Assembly (NCBI GenBank): GCA_038227745.1
Contig: JBBRPS010000074.1
Coordinates: forward strand, 1 to 19,877
DNA: 19,877 nucleotides
Direction of reading: 5' to 3'
Source: DASPXY01 sp038227745
GTDB lineage: Bacteria; Planctomycetota; Planctomycetia; Gemmatales; Gemmataceae
Below are positions 1-7,371 of this stretch, piece after piece. The notes below the pieces were generated by a model. It made no database searches. It saw nothing but the letters and a program-made list of their open reading frames with translations, and was not told the DNA's origin. The number at the start of each line of letters is the position of its first letter. The first letter of the stretch is position 1. The position numbers and the translations under genes are program-made.

Positions 1-894
1 CGAAAACCTGCACTGAATTCAGGAGAGCCGCGACAGCCCGTGTTGTCGCGCTTTCCGCATGAATTCTGCGGTTTCCGAAGAGTGACACCACACTGTCATC
101 GCTACCGACTTGGATGCAAGTTTTCGTGCCAGAAACACTACGACGCCGAAACGGGAACGTGCCCGGAGTGCAAGCAGGATCTGTATCTCACCGACATGCT
201 GGGGTTCCATCAGGAGATGGCGGCTGAAGTGGCCCCGGATAGCGTGGCCACCAACTATATGTCTGTCCACGAGACGATGCTGCTCTTCACGGGGATTCGC
301 TTCTTCTGGGAGGGAAAAAGAGACATCCTGTCCAAGTGCCTCTTCGTCAAGGACGGCCCTCTGTCGATACGCGCCCAATACTCCAAACTGGTGAACCCCA
401 TCCGCCGGTTCCTGAACTTCGCCAAGGGCAAGGGGATCACCGTCTGCATCCTGGGCCAGGAGAAGACAGGGGCCTTCGTGGATCATTTCGACCTGATCGG
501 GCGTGAGACCCCCGAGGGCGTCTACTTCCTTCCGAGCGACAAATACACCAAGACGGAGATCCAGCACCGGCCCGATTCGGGTGCGCCCTACGGCAAGGAC
601 ACGAATTACGGGGTGAAGGTGTTCGTGAAGCTGAACAACTATCACAAGATGGTGCTGAACGTCCCGACCGGACTCTACGTCCAGAACCCCAAGCTCTCGG
701 ACCTGCTGGGATTCGACAGGATCTGTGCGACCCTGCCGACGATCCTGAGCAACCGACACGAGGGGGCGCTTCTGCCTATCGAGTTGGCACACGGGGTTGC
801 TTCCCTCTCGACATATCCGTCCGCCAGGATCTTAAAGATCTTTGCCGACGCGACGGGGCGACCGCCGGCCCCAGGGATCACTGGCGGTAAGTGA
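1..894 (+). CDS. NurA-like protein with zinc ribbon, 3' part (5' end outside window)
   Basis: The frame is open from base 1, so the gene probably begins upstream; a GTG at 40 is the first start candidate inside the window, but the sequence there reads like mid-protein. Counting from that GTG, a four-cysteine cluster (CKFSC then CPEC) suggests a zinc ribbon near residues 26-45. It is followed by a region with an FVKDGPL segment and a later ILGQEKTGAF segment. That order resembles the NurA nuclease family, in which a DGxL motif precedes a K-containing strand. NurA partners HerA-type DNA-pumping ATPases in end resection, and a HerA/VirD4-like ATPase is encoded at 4679-6886, though not adjacent. 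Codon use becomes GC3-rich only after about base 120. The coding call is firm; the NurA assignment is tentative. Confidence 0.5.
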   Translation, partial: RKPALNSGEPRQPVLSRFPHEFCGFRRVTPHCHRYRLGCKFSCQKHYDAETGTCPECKQDLYLTDMLGFHQEMAAEVAPDSVATNYMSVHETMLLFTGIRFFWEGKRDILSKCLFVKDGPLSIRAQYSKLVNPIRRFLNFAKGKGITVCILGQEKTGAFVDHFDLIGRETPEGVYFLPSDKYTKTEIQHRPDSGAPYGKDTNYGVKVFVKLNNYHKMVLNVPTGLYVQNPKLSDLLGFDRICATLPTILSNRHEGALLPIELAHGVASLSTYPSARILKIFADATGRPPAPGITGGK

Positions 895-897
895 TCC
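875..897. terminator. Perfect 8-bp hairpin over the stop codon
   Basis: GGATCACT pairs perfectly with AGTGATCC around a 7-nt loop. The stem contains the TGA stop of the NurA-like gene. No T-tract follows, so it may be an mRNA 3' end/processing hairpin or a protein-binding site rather than an intrinsic terminator. It sits just before the -35 box of the next promoter. Confidence 0.4.
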
Positions 898-907
898 GCC
901 CACGGCG

Positions 908-943
908 TTGGCCGAGGCTCGCGGACGTGGTAGGCTCGCGCCC
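908..943 (+). promoter_or_regulatory. Promoter, apparently leaderless
   Basis: TTGGCC at 908-913, a 17-bp spacer and TAGGCT at 931-936, followed 7 nt later by the ATG at 944. The expected transcription start falls on or next to the start codon, and no SD is present. Confidence 0.5.
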
Positions 944-1080
944 ATGCCCGACGAGATCCAACCGATCGGCCCTGACGTCGAGAAGGTGCTCGACGGCGTC
1001 CTGCCGGAGAAGGTCCCTGGAGTTCGAGTGCGTGGTCGGGGAGTTCGCTGCAAAAGGGCAGAGACTATCTCGGCTTTTGA
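944..1080 (+). pseudogene. Small ORF apparently broken by two homopolymer frameshifts
   Basis: From ATG 944 the protein begins MPDEIQPIGPDVEKVLDGVL with good codon bias. The plausible reading then moves to another frame at a CCC run near 1016-1018 (giving LEFECVVGEFAAK) and again at the AAAAGGG run near 1052-1058 (giving GRDYLGF and a stop at 1078-1080). Stitched together it would be about 45 residues. Uncorrected, the first frame runs on through basic, low-quality sequence to 1192, overlapping the next gene. Both shifts sit at homopolymers, so sequencing error is as likely as decay. The product is not recognised. Confidence 0.4.
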
Positions 1081-1092
1081 TACACTCGGCAG
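1081..1092 (+). promoter_or_regulatory. -10 box for a leaderless transcript
   Basis: TACACT at 1081-1086 lies exactly 6 nt before the GTG at 1093. No convincing -35 is seen. It follows directly on the TGA at 1078-1080. Confidence 0.45.
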
Positions 1093-1686
1093 GTGGAAAG
1101 CCTGCCCATCGCCGGCGAAGAAGGACCGGAGAAGGGCGAGAAGGTCGCATTGCCGATCGTCACAGAACAGGATAGGTCGAACGCAAAAATGAGAGAGGCG
1201 ATCGCGGCCAAGCAGGAGGCGGCCTGGAACGAAGCCTACCTCCTCGCCTTCGGGGCGCTGGGGCCTGGATACACCCCGTGGATGCGGCTTAGTCTCATAG
1301 ACAGTGACCACCACAACACAGGCAACACCGAGTCCATCGCCACGGTCTACAAGGTCTACCGGGGAGAAGAGCGGCTGACGGAGAATTCCGTTTTCGTGAT
1401 GCGGCGGCCGGACGGCACGATCACGAAGTCGAAGAATCACGAGGAGCTATTCGGGGACCTGCTCAAGGAAAAGCACCCGACGCGGGGATTCGAGCACAAC
1501 GGCACCTGGTGCGCCTTCGACCGCTGGACATTGGTTTGGAGCGCTCTGGAACTCTATAAGCCCCGGTCCGCCGAGGCCCTGGCCCAATTGCGAGCGACAC
1601 GCGAATCTAACAAGGACGCCAAATTCGCCGAGGACTATCCCCTCTTCGACCTCGCGGGCTTCGAGCGGCAGGACAAGAAGCGCTGA
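1093..1686 (+). CDS. Hypothetical protein, 197 aa
   Basis: The GTG start is chosen because a TACACT box lies 6 nt upstream and an in-frame stop lies just before it. The protein is soluble, charged and GC3-rich, with an N-terminal acidic/lysine segment and a central aromatic stretch (GPGYTPWMRLSLIDSDHHN). A region around VYKVYRGEERLTENSVF reads as beta strands. No signal peptide, membrane segment or known catalytic motif was found, and I do not recognise the family. The next gene's -10 box begins on the base after the stop, so the genes are packed but probably transcribed separately. Confidence 0.75.
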   Translation: MESLPIAGEEGPEKGEKVALPIVTEQDRSNAKMREAIAAKQEAAWNEAYLLAFGALGPGYTPWMRLSLIDSDHHNTGNTESIATVYKVYRGEERLTENSVFVMRRPDGTITKSKNHEELFGDLLKEKHPTRGFEHNGTWCAFDRWTLVWSALELYKPRSAEALAQLRATRESNKDAKFAEDYPLFDLAGFERQDKKR

Positions 1687-1698
1687 TACGCTACAGGC
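1687..1698 (+). promoter_or_regulatory. -10 box for a leaderless transcript
   Basis: TACGCT at 1687-1692 starts immediately after the preceding TGA and ends 6 nt before ATG 1699. No clear -35. Confidence 0.45.
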
Positions 1699-1914
1699 AT
1701 GTCTGAAAACGCCGATGCCGAGATCATGGACCTGCTCAGGCGGATGGAAACCGACGAGCAGAAACACGCTGCGTACTCGTACATGCAAATCTTCCGCATG
1801 CAGGGCCTGGACGCTGCGGTCAAGGGGAAGGGCATGAAGGGAAAAGAGGCTATGGTCAGGCAAGCCCGTGACACGCTCCGGAAAAGTCTTCGGAAGTTGC
1901 TGGGGCTGGAGTAG
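1699..1914 (+). CDS. Small helical hypothetical protein, 71 aa
   Basis: The start is fixed by TACGCT placed 6 nt upstream. The protein looks all-helical: an acidic N-terminus (MSENADAEIMDLLRRMETDE), a methionine/lysine-rich middle (KGKGMKGKEAM) and a basic C-terminal helix with repeated arginine and leucine. The shape would fit a small nucleic-acid-binding or adaptor protein, but no family is recognised. The TAG stop is the first three bases of the next gene's TAGGCT box. Confidence 0.65.
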   Translation: MSENADAEIMDLLRRMETDEQKHAAYSYMQIFRMQGLDAAVKGKGMKGKEAMVRQARDTLRKSLRKLLGLE

Positions 1915-1923
1915 GCTGTCCGC
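1912..1923 (+). promoter_or_regulatory. -10 box overlapping a stop codon; leaderless start
   Basis: TAGGCT at 1912-1917 reuses the TAG stop of the upstream gene and lies 6 nt before ATG 1924. It matches the other leaderless starts in spacing. Confidence 0.45.
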
Positions 1924-2094
1924 ATGGCCGAGATGAGCAAACCGATTGCAGAATTCCTGGAGAAGAATCAGGAGACGGTTACCGACGGCGAGCGGCGGAC
2001 GATGCTGGCGATCGTGAAAAACAACCTCCTGTACATGACGGAGTCAGAGTTACGACAAGCCCGTTACCTTCTCTCCGATGCCAAGCGTCCCTGA
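1924..2094 (+). CDS. Small hypothetical protein, 56 aa
   Basis: The ORF runs from ATG 1924 to TGA 2092-2094 and is supported by the TAGGCT-N6-ATG arrangement and GC-rich codon use. The protein begins MAEMSKPIAEFLEKNQETV and ends with a charged helix (ESELRQARYLLSDAKRP). Two helices with a short linker are likely. Its 3' end overlaps the next gene by 17 bp in another frame, suggesting co-expression. No family recognised. Confidence 0.6.
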   Translation: MAEMSKPIAEFLEKNQETVTDGERRTMLAIVKNNLLYMTESELRQARYLLSDAKRP

Positions 2095-2320
2095 AGCCCC
2101 CCTCATCGAGCAGGTGGAAGGCCGGGCCGGGCAGATACCCGAGGTCGTTTCCGAGTTCCTGGACATCCTGGAGAAGCAGTACAAACAACAGATGCAAAAC
2201 GTCTGTGCCGAGTGGTACGACGATCCATCGCTCACGCAGTGGCAGGAACAGGTGGACAGGCATCTGCAGACGCAGGTCGCGGCCCTTCTGGCCTGGGCGA
2301 AGGGGTCGGGAAGGATGTAG
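2078..2320 (+). CDS. Small hypothetical protein, 80 aa
   Basis: ATG 2078 lies inside the preceding gene's 3' end. A TACCTT sequence 7 nt upstream (2065-2070) is a weak candidate -10 box. The protein is acidic to neutral and helical (IPEVVSEFLDILEKQYKQQM), with tryptophan-rich segments (CAEWYDD, LTQWQEQ) and a basic C-terminus. No membrane segment or catalytic motif is visible and I do not recognise it. It ends 5 bp before the converging PIN-domain gene. Confidence 0.6.
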   Translation: MPSVPEAPLIEQVEGRAGQIPEVVSEFLDILEKQYKQQMQNVCAEWYDDPSLTQWQEQVDRHLQTQVAALLAWAKGSGRM

Positions 2321-2325
2321 ACGGA

Positions 2326-2778
2326 TCAGGATCCGACCATCGGCGGTGAAGCTCCGGGCAGCGAAGAAAGGGCCGTGAGGAAGGGGAAGGCCTTTTGCAG
2401 GTTCTTCACGAGCTTGTCGTCTGCGGTGATCAGCTCGCAGCCCTCCCGTTCGGCCAGAGACACGTACAGGCAATCATAGACGCCTATACGCAGGGCGGAA
2501 GAAATCTGGATGGCTCGCGGGATCAAGGGGCCGCAGGGGACGAGTAGCGGGGGTTCGGCCACGATGTCGTCCCAGAGGACGGCCGCCTGTCCGACGGGGA
2601 TTCGCCCCTGGCGTTCTGCACGCGTGAGGGCGTGGGCCAGCTCGATGGAGAAGACGTCGGGGGCGAGCAGTTCGTGAAGGGCGTTACGGACGTCCTCGCG
2701 GAGCTGGATCGCTTTGTCGGAATCGGTCTCGGGCACCCCGAGTTTGAACGCGACGGAACTGTCGATGACGTACTTCAT
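2326..2778 (-). CDS. PIN-domain toxin (VapC-like ribonuclease)
   Basis: A 150-residue protein with the PIN-domain acidic set: D6 in VIDSS, E46 in SIELAHAL, D102 in VYDCLYVSLAE and D120/D121 in LITADDKL. These bind divalent metal for RNA cleavage in VapC toxins, which usually cut tRNA or rRNA and block translation. Length is slightly above the usual 125-145 because of a non-conserved tail. Its ATG overlaps the stop of the upstream gene in an ATGA, the classic antitoxin-toxin arrangement. The specific RNA target cannot be inferred. Confidence 0.85.
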   Translation of the reverse strand: MKYVIDSSVAFKLGVPETDSDKAIQLREDVRNALHELLAPDVFSIELAHALTRAERQGRIPVGQAAVLWDDIVAEPPLLVPCGPLIPRAIQISSALRIGVYDCLYVSLAEREGCELITADDKLVKNLQKAFPFLTALSSLPGASPPMVGS

Positions 2779-2999
2779 GCGTCGGGGAGTTCACCCCGCA
2801 GTTCGCGGATGATCTGGACGCCGATGTCCTGGACGCCGTGTTGCCTCAGGATCTCCTGGCGGACCTTATCGGCACGGGCACGGACCCGCTGTTTGACCTC
2901 GGCAGGGACGAGCGTGCCAGAGGCCAGGCAGTCCGCGATCAGTTGCGTGTCGGCCTGCACGTCGTCGGGAATCACACTGTCGGCAGTTTTCGTCTCCAT
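2775..2999 (-). CDS. Putative VapB-type antitoxin, 74 aa
   Basis: It lies directly upstream of the PIN toxin and overlaps it by 4 bp. The small protein has an acidic N-terminal part (METKTADSVIPDDVQADTQ) and a basic helix in the middle (VKQRVRARADKVRQEILRQ). Position is the main evidence: no AbrB, RHH or Phd motif is clear, so the fold is unassigned. In such pairs the antitoxin neutralises the toxin and often represses its own promoter, which fits the well-formed TTGACA promoter just upstream. Confidence 0.65.
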   Translation of the reverse strand: METKTADSVIPDDVQADTQLIADCLASGTLVPAEVKQRVRARADKVRQEILRQHGVQDIGVQIIRELRGELPDA

Positions 3000-3033
3000 G
3001 CCTCCATTCTCCCGCGCAGCGGCTCCCTGTCAA
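3000..3033 (-). promoter_or_regulatory. Toxin-antitoxin promoter
   Basis: Read on the minus strand: TTGACA (3033-3028), a 16-bp spacer and GAGAAT (3011-3006), then 6 nt to the antitoxin ATG at 2999. The same 6-nt spacing as the TANNCT starts suggests a leaderless mRNA. The GGAGG next to the ATG is too close to act as a normal SD. Confidence 0.5.
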
Positions 3034-3052
3034 CTCGGTTTTTCGACCGTGC

Positions 3053-3064
3053 TACACTCCGGCC
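3053..3064 (+). promoter_or_regulatory. -10 box for a leaderless transcript
   Basis: TACACT at 3053-3058 lies 6 nt before ATG 3065. This promoter is back-to-back with the toxin-antitoxin promoter within about 60 bp. Confidence 0.45.
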
Positions 3065-3379
3065 ATGAGCGAGCAGCCGATCGAACTGCCGGAGTCGTTC
3101 TCGAACAGACGGGTAGAGCTGCTACGCCAGCACGCGGACGACGTCCTGGAGATACGAACGCGAGCCCGGCAAGTCTGGCTCGAAATGCTGGGGCGGGAAG
3201 TGCAGCTGCTGGTGATGGACGGATTCTCCCCGGCCCTCGCTCAAATTGCGTCAAAGAACAACCTGGCTCTGCGGCGGCTGGAACTCGACGCGGAACTGGA
3301 CGAGGCCCTGAACCGGATGCGGGACGAGCTGACCAGAAGACTACAGAGGGTGGTGGAGGACTGGGAGGATGCGCAGTGA
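3065..3379 (+). CDS. Helical hypothetical protein, 104 aa
   Basis: The start is set by TACACT-N6-ATG. The protein is rich in Leu, Arg and Glu and is predicted nearly all-helical, with a likely coiled coil at the C-terminus (LRRLELDAELDEALNRMRDE and following). The N-terminal third contains repeated arginine-rich helices. It has no membrane segment or known catalytic motif and the family is not recognised. It converges on the DUF1501 gene with only 3 bp between stop codons. Confidence 0.65.
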   Translation: MSEQPIELPESFSNRRVELLRQHADDVLEIRTRARQVWLEMLGREVQLLVMDGFSPALAQIASKNNLALRRLELDAELDEALNRMRDELTRRLQRVVEDWEDAQ

Positions 3380-3399
3380 GCCTCAGCGGAGGACCTCAC
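3376..3399. terminator. Hairpin at convergent gene ends
   Basis: GTGAG-CCTC, loop AGCG, GAGG-(AC bulge)-CTCAC spans both converging stop codons. There is no T-tract on either side, so it is at best a weak or Rho-assisted bidirectional terminator. Confidence 0.35.
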
Positions 3400-4543
3400 G
3401 CACCCGGGGCTCTGCGGGACTGACGTCCTCCCCGCAGGCAAACAGCACCGTGTTCTGCAGGCCCGTCTGCTGCAGGACTGCACCATCCACGATCCTGCCG
3501 TGCCGGTCCGTGCGCCCGTGGACAACGCCGGGTCGAATCCTGCCTCCGGCGAGCACCGCACAGTTGCCGTAGCGCCAGTGGTCGCGGCCCGAGGGGTTCA
3601 TCCGCGGGGTACGGTTGATCTCCCCCATCATCAGCAAAACGCAGTTCAAGCGGCTGCTCGCGATCTCGTCGATCAGCACGGATGCCGCACGGTCCATCTC
3701 GGGGGCGAGTGTTCGCATCCCCTGTTCGAGACCGCTGTGCATGTCCCACGCCTGCACCGTCGGCTCGTGGTAGACGGTGACGGCCCCTGCGCCCCGTTCG
3801 ATGAACCGCTTGGCGGTGAGCACCATGTCGCCGGCGAGCGAGCCGCCGTAGCGGCCACGGTCGCCGGCGGGGAGGTTCATGGCCTCGAAGAACCGGCCGC
3901 CGCCCTGGAGCAGGTCGAACGCCGTTTCCCGGAACCGCTGCATGCGGTCGGCGGTCGGCCCGGGCATGGGCGTTTCCAGTGCTTCGAGCAGACGCCTGCG
4001 TTCCGCGAGCCGAGACGTGTCGCCGGCGATTGGTTGGACGAACCTGCCTTCCCGGTACAGGGGGGCGAAGGCGCTGTTCATCCGGAACGCCTCGTTGAGC
4101 CCAGGCCAGTCTCGGCGTGGCGTGAGCAGCACGTAGGGAGCGCCGCCGTCCGCAGCCCGGTCCCCGATGCGTTCGCTGATGGTCTGATTCCCCTGCAAGA
4201 CGGCCGTCCGCATCCCGGGGGTATGGTCGGTGCTCCCCGCATCGAGGGAGCGGAGGACGGAGAACTTGTCGGCCCGTTCCGCGAGGCTCGGCCACACCTC
4301 GCTGAAGTGGACCCCTGGAATGCGGGTCGCCGCGCTGCCGAGTGGTCCCCGGAGTTCGGCGGCGGACGAGGGCGGGTCGGGATTGATCCACTCCTTCGCC
4401 GAAATGCCCCCGGAGAGGAAGAGGATAAGCAGCGGTGTGCGGATGGTGACGGCTGCGGCCTCAATGCGTCCGAAGAGCCCGAGGGCCCCGAGGGCCAGGG
4501 GGGCGGTGGCCGACACCTGCAGAAACTCTCTCCTGGTGAGCAT
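3383..4543 (-). CDS. DUF1501 family protein, twin-arginine exported
   Basis: The start MLTRREFLQ at 4543 is chosen over the longer ORF because it creates a textbook twin-arginine signal (TRREFLQ, then a hydrophobic ALGALGLFG stretch). The 386-residue protein carries features I associate with DUF1501 (sulfatase/phosphatase-fold, PF07394): LLILFLSGGISAKEWINPDP near the N-terminus, HTPGMRTAVLQGN, VTVYHEPTVQAWDMHS and LMMGEINRTPRMN. The C-terminus is a little short for the family. DUF1501 proteins are abundant in Planctomycetota, often beside exported DUF1549/DUF1553 partners, but no partner is present here. Catalytic activity is not established. Its presence among mobile-element genes is odd and suggests captured host cargo. 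Confidence 0.8.
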   Translation of the reverse strand: MLTRREFLQVSATAPLALGALGLFGRIEAAAVTIRTPLLILFLSGGISAKEWINPDPPSSAAELRGPLGSAATRIPGVHFSEVWPSLAERADKFSVLRSLDAGSTDHTPGMRTAVLQGNQTISERIGDRAADGGAPYVLLTPRRDWPGLNEAFRMNSAFAPLYREGRFVQPIAGDTSRLAERRRLLEALETPMPGPTADRMQRFRETAFDLLQGGGRFFEAMNLPAGDRGRYGGSLAGDMVLTAKRFIERGAGAVTVYHEPTVQAWDMHSGLEQGMRTLAPEMDRAASVLIDEIASSRLNCVLLMMGEINRTPRMNPSGRDHWRYGNCAVLAGGRIRPGVVHGRTDRHGRIVDGAVLQQTGLQNTVLFACGEDVSPAEPRVREVLR

Positions 4544-4558
4544 GTTGCCTATTTGCTG

Positions 4559-4586
4559 AGCGTACTCTTCCAGGAAGCTCTGGCAA
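4559..4586 (-). promoter_or_regulatory. Candidate promoter for the DUF1501 gene
   Basis: Read on the minus strand: TTGCCA (4586-4581), 16-bp spacer, TACGCT (4564-4559). The predicted start leaves only a leader of about 9 nt before ATG 4543. The 4544-4678 interval shows no ORF or terminator. Confidence 0.35.
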
Positions 4587-4678
4587 AAAGTTCTTTGCGA
4601 ATGGCAGAAAGATGGCCGACTGCTGCACAAAAAGAGGGGCTGCAGAGCATGGAGGGCGACGAAGACGAGCGAGGGTGT

Positions 4679-6886
4679 TTAGGATTTCCTTCGCTTTCTT
4701 GCTGGGCTGGAACTGGCCGCGTTCCGGATCCACCTGTCGATTCGCTTCTCCACAACCTCCCGCGGCTCGCAGTACCGCTCACGAGAAAGCCTCTGGATGA
4801 TGTCAGCGCGATTCTGTGGCTGTGTTTCGGGAGGAGGGAGCGTCTGCAGGGAAAATGGCTTGCTGGGCTGGCCGTTCACGAGAAGCCTCATGAAAGCTGA
4901 GTATTTCGGAAGGTTGATGATATCCTTACTGGATACGAGGCCTTCAAACTGGGTGCTCAACACCTCGGCATCCTCGGGGCTCGTTTGGAACGTCAAAAGG
5001 CTCCCAGCATTGCCGAATATCGCATCCCGGACATTCGTGGAACCATCTTTTGACAATTGCCCTAAGTATTGGTTGGCAAGCAGTAGCGAGACCCGAAATT
5101 TTCTGGCCTCACTGACAAGTTCGGCAAAAGAGTCCGATAGTACGTGTTGAAACTCATCCACGACCAAGGAGACGTCTTTCCGCTGTTCCTCGGGCATATC
5201 GCTTCGACTCATGGTGGCCAATTGAATGCGGACAACCAGCAGAGACCCGATGAACGATGACACGTCTTCGTGAAGCTTTCCACGAGAAAGGTTCACCAAA
5301 ATTATTCGACCTTCATCCATCGCCTCTCGAAAGTTGACTTTCATGTCCTTCTGGCCGAGAATGTTCCGCAGCGTTTTCATTGCCAGCAGACCGCTAACTT
5401 TGTTCTGTATGGTTGCGATCGCCTCATTGCGATAACGATCCGTCCAATTTTCGTACTCCGCCCAAAAACCATGCACGAGGTGGTCTTTGACCTTTTTGAG
5501 AATTGCCTGGCGATACGGAACGTCCACCAGGATACGAGGAACACCGAGCAGGGACTGCCCTCCCGCTTCCAGAAGGCTCAGGATGCAGTTTCGGAGAATG
5601 TACGAAGCTCTCGGTGACCACAGATCTGGAAAAAGTTTTGAGAAGACGCTGATGATTCCGGACGCTGTTGCCGCGTGCTGGTCCGGTGGACAGTCGAGAA
5701 TGTTCAGCGATACTGGGAATTCAGAATCAGTAGCGTCCAACAGCACCACGTCATTGCTTCGCCGTTTTGGGACGCAACGAAGAACGTACTCAACAAGATC
5801 CCCGTGTGGGTCGATCAGGGCAATGCCCTTCCCAGCCACTATATCCGAGTACACCATGTTTGCGATTAACGCGCTCTTGCCGTTTCCGGACTTCCCAACA
5901 ATGTACATGTGGCGTCGTCGGTCATCCTGCAAAATGCCGAACCGCCTTTTCATGTTCCGGAACACGGCATCACCGATGATCGTTCCCTCCGTGGGAAGAT
6001 TCAGCGGCGTCTCGACGTTGCGGGAGAGCAGCCAGTCGAACGCGACCGGACCCATTAGCGGACCGGGGCAGTGCCACAGCGTCGCGATCTCGCGTGCCGA
6101 GAGCAGGTACGACTTCGGCTTCCCTGGTTTCCTTCGGACCTTCAGCAGCCGAAACCCGTTGCTCTGCGGAAGGGTGAAGGCCCGGAAGCTCGCGGTCAGC
6201 TCGGCCAGTTTCTTCACGGCGTCAGGCCCCGAGGCGGTCAGTCGGACGCAGCAGAAGAAGAGCGGCTGGTCGAGCTTCTCGGGGTGCTCTTCGGCGACCT
6301 TGCCTCGGCCGACGACGAGCATGAGGGGGGCGTACCAGAATCGACGCCAGCCTGTCTGCAGGCGGACACGGGCCACGAAGCGACCGTAGGCGTGGAACTT
6401 GTGCGGCAGGCCGTGGTGGACGAGCGAAAAGGCCCGCAAGGCCCGTCGCCGCATGTGGTGGGCCGGGGTGCAGAGGACCTGAACGCGGCAACCGTCCATG
6501 ACGGAAAGGACGCTGGCGAGAGGGTCCACGAGGCGTCGTGAGAGGTTGTCGGTGGAGAGGGTGTAGTCCTTCAGCGGATACACCTCGGGGGCGTCCAGAC
6601 CGAAGTCGCGTGTCAGGACGTCACTCTCACTCTCCTGGTCAGCAACCTCCTCGATCTCCGCGTCGGGGTACTGGGCGTGGAGCTGCGTGCGAAGGAGCGG
6701 GAGAGAATGGGCAGACGTGCGGGCGTAGAGGCCGGTCTTTCCTTTCAATTCCTGAATTTCCAGACTGAACGGCTCATGAAGGCTATGGAGGGCCGAAATA
6801 GCGGCCTCCGCGAGCAACGGCCCGCGGTCGATGCTTCCGTCGTCAGTGGTCTGAAGCGGAGGGCGAATGCGAAGCAAGGCGTTCAC
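4679..6886 (-). CDS. VirD4/TraD/HerA-like DNA-translocating ATPase
   Basis: A 735-residue protein. The N-terminal ~300 residues form a non-ATPase domain typical of conjugation-type coupling ATPases. The motor follows: Walker A GKSGNGKSAL at about 331-340, IALIDPHGD at 355-363, Walker B SLVVDEFQHVL at 573-583 and a LLLANQYLGQL sensor motif at about 601-611. The C-terminus is basic (ARKRRKS). Such ATPases pump double- or single-stranded DNA as hexamers, either as type IV coupling proteins or as HerA-like repair/packaging motors. No transmembrane anchor is evident, which favours a cytosolic motor over a membrane coupling protein. The GTG start is 4 nt after the stop of the upstream XRE gene, so they are likely co-transcribed. 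Confidence 0.8.
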   Translation of the reverse strand: MNALLRIRPPLQTTDDGSIDRGPLLAEAAISALHSLHEPFSLEIQELKGKTGLYARTSAHSLPLLRTQLHAQYPDAEIEEVADQESESDVLTRDFGLDAPEVYPLKDYTLSTDNLSRRLVDPLASVLSVMDGCRVQVLCTPAHHMRRRALRAFSLVHHGLPHKFHAYGRFVARVRLQTGWRRFWYAPLMLVVGRGKVAEEHPEKLDQPLFFCCVRLTASGPDAVKKLAELTASFRAFTLPQSNGFRLLKVRRKPGKPKSYLLSAREIATLWHCPGPLMGPVAFDWLLSRNVETPLNLPTEGTIIGDAVFRNMKRRFGILQDDRRRHMYIVGKSGNGKSALIANMVYSDIVAGKGIALIDPHGDLVEYVLRCVPKRRSNDVVLLDATDSEFPVSLNILDCPPDQHAATASGIISVFSKLFPDLWSPRASYILRNCILSLLEAGGQSLLGVPRILVDVPYRQAILKKVKDHLVHGFWAEYENWTDRYRNEAIATIQNKVSGLLAMKTLRNILGQKDMKVNFREAMDEGRIILVNLSRGKLHEDVSSFIGSLLVVRIQLATMSRSDMPEEQRKDVSLVVDEFQHVLSDSFAELVSEARKFRVSLLLANQYLGQLSKDGSTNVRDAIFGNAGSLLTFQTSPEDAEVLSTQFEGLVSSKDIINLPKYSAFMRLLVNGQPSKPFSLQTLPPPETQPQNRADIIQRLSRERYCEPREVVEKRIDRWIRNAASSSPARKRRKS

Positions 6887-6890
6887 CCGT

Positions 6891-7370
6891 CTACTTTACA
6901 GCAAGGGAGGGGAAATCCTGGGTAAAGAGCTGCCCGAGCAGCCTCTTCTTCTCGGCCTCGGGAATCGGGGAGTTCATCAGGGCGGTCACGACCTGGGCGA
7001 AGTCGAAATCCGAGAAAAACGCACATGCGTAATGCTTCCTCTCGGACCTCATGGTGGGCTCACCAGGCAGGATGCCCATGTCGGCAAGTTGCTCGCGGTC
7101 GGTTTGGTCTACCGGGGGCGTGTCGGGCGGCGGTTCAGGCGGCAGGATCACGACCGGCAGGTTGAGCCTCGTCAAGGCTCCCTCCTCCTTCAGCCAGTTC
7201 TCGATCTTGTCGAGCGTCTCGTGGTGGGGGTTCGTCTTCCCCTTGCGGAACTTGCCGATGGTGACCGGGGACATTTCGAGGTAGCCGCCGAGGAACAGGT
7301 TGGAGAAGTTCTTCTCCCGCATGTGGCGGTCGAGGAGGGTGCCGAGTTGAATAGGAGATATGGTGGGCAA
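6891..7370 (-). CDS. XRE/Cro-type helix-turn-helix protein, 159 aa
   Basis: The first 60 residues look like a Cro/C1-type helix-turn-helix, with a turn and recognition helix around MSPVTIGKFRKGKTNPHHET followed by LDKIENWL. A proline-rich linker (ILPPEPPPDTPP) leads to a C-terminal helical segment ending in EKKRLLGQLF. The TTG start at 7370 lies 1 nt after the upstream TAA and is preceded by a CTCCCTCCC tract instead of an SD. As a DNA-binding protein just upstream of the ATPase gene it could be the regulator of this cluster, but no operator was identified. Confidence 0.6.
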   Translation of the reverse strand: MPTISPIQLGTLLDRHMREKNFSNLFLGGYLEMSPVTIGKFRKGKTNPHHETLDKIENWLKEEGALTRLNLPVVILPPEPPPDTPPVDQTDREQLADMGILPGEPTMRSERKHYACAFFSDFDFAQVVTALMNSPIPEAEKKRLLGQLFTQDFPSLAVK

Positions 7371-7371
7371 T

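Noticed and set aside
2304..2338. Possible bidirectional terminator (GGTCGG/CCGACC) between converging genes
   Set aside because: 6-bp stem with a 23-nt loop and no T-tract; too weak to call.
3500..4900. 466-codon + strand ORF opposite the DUF1501 gene
   Set aside because: It is the antisense shadow of the DUF1501 and ATPase genes, a common effect in GC-rich DNA; its composition is not protein-like.
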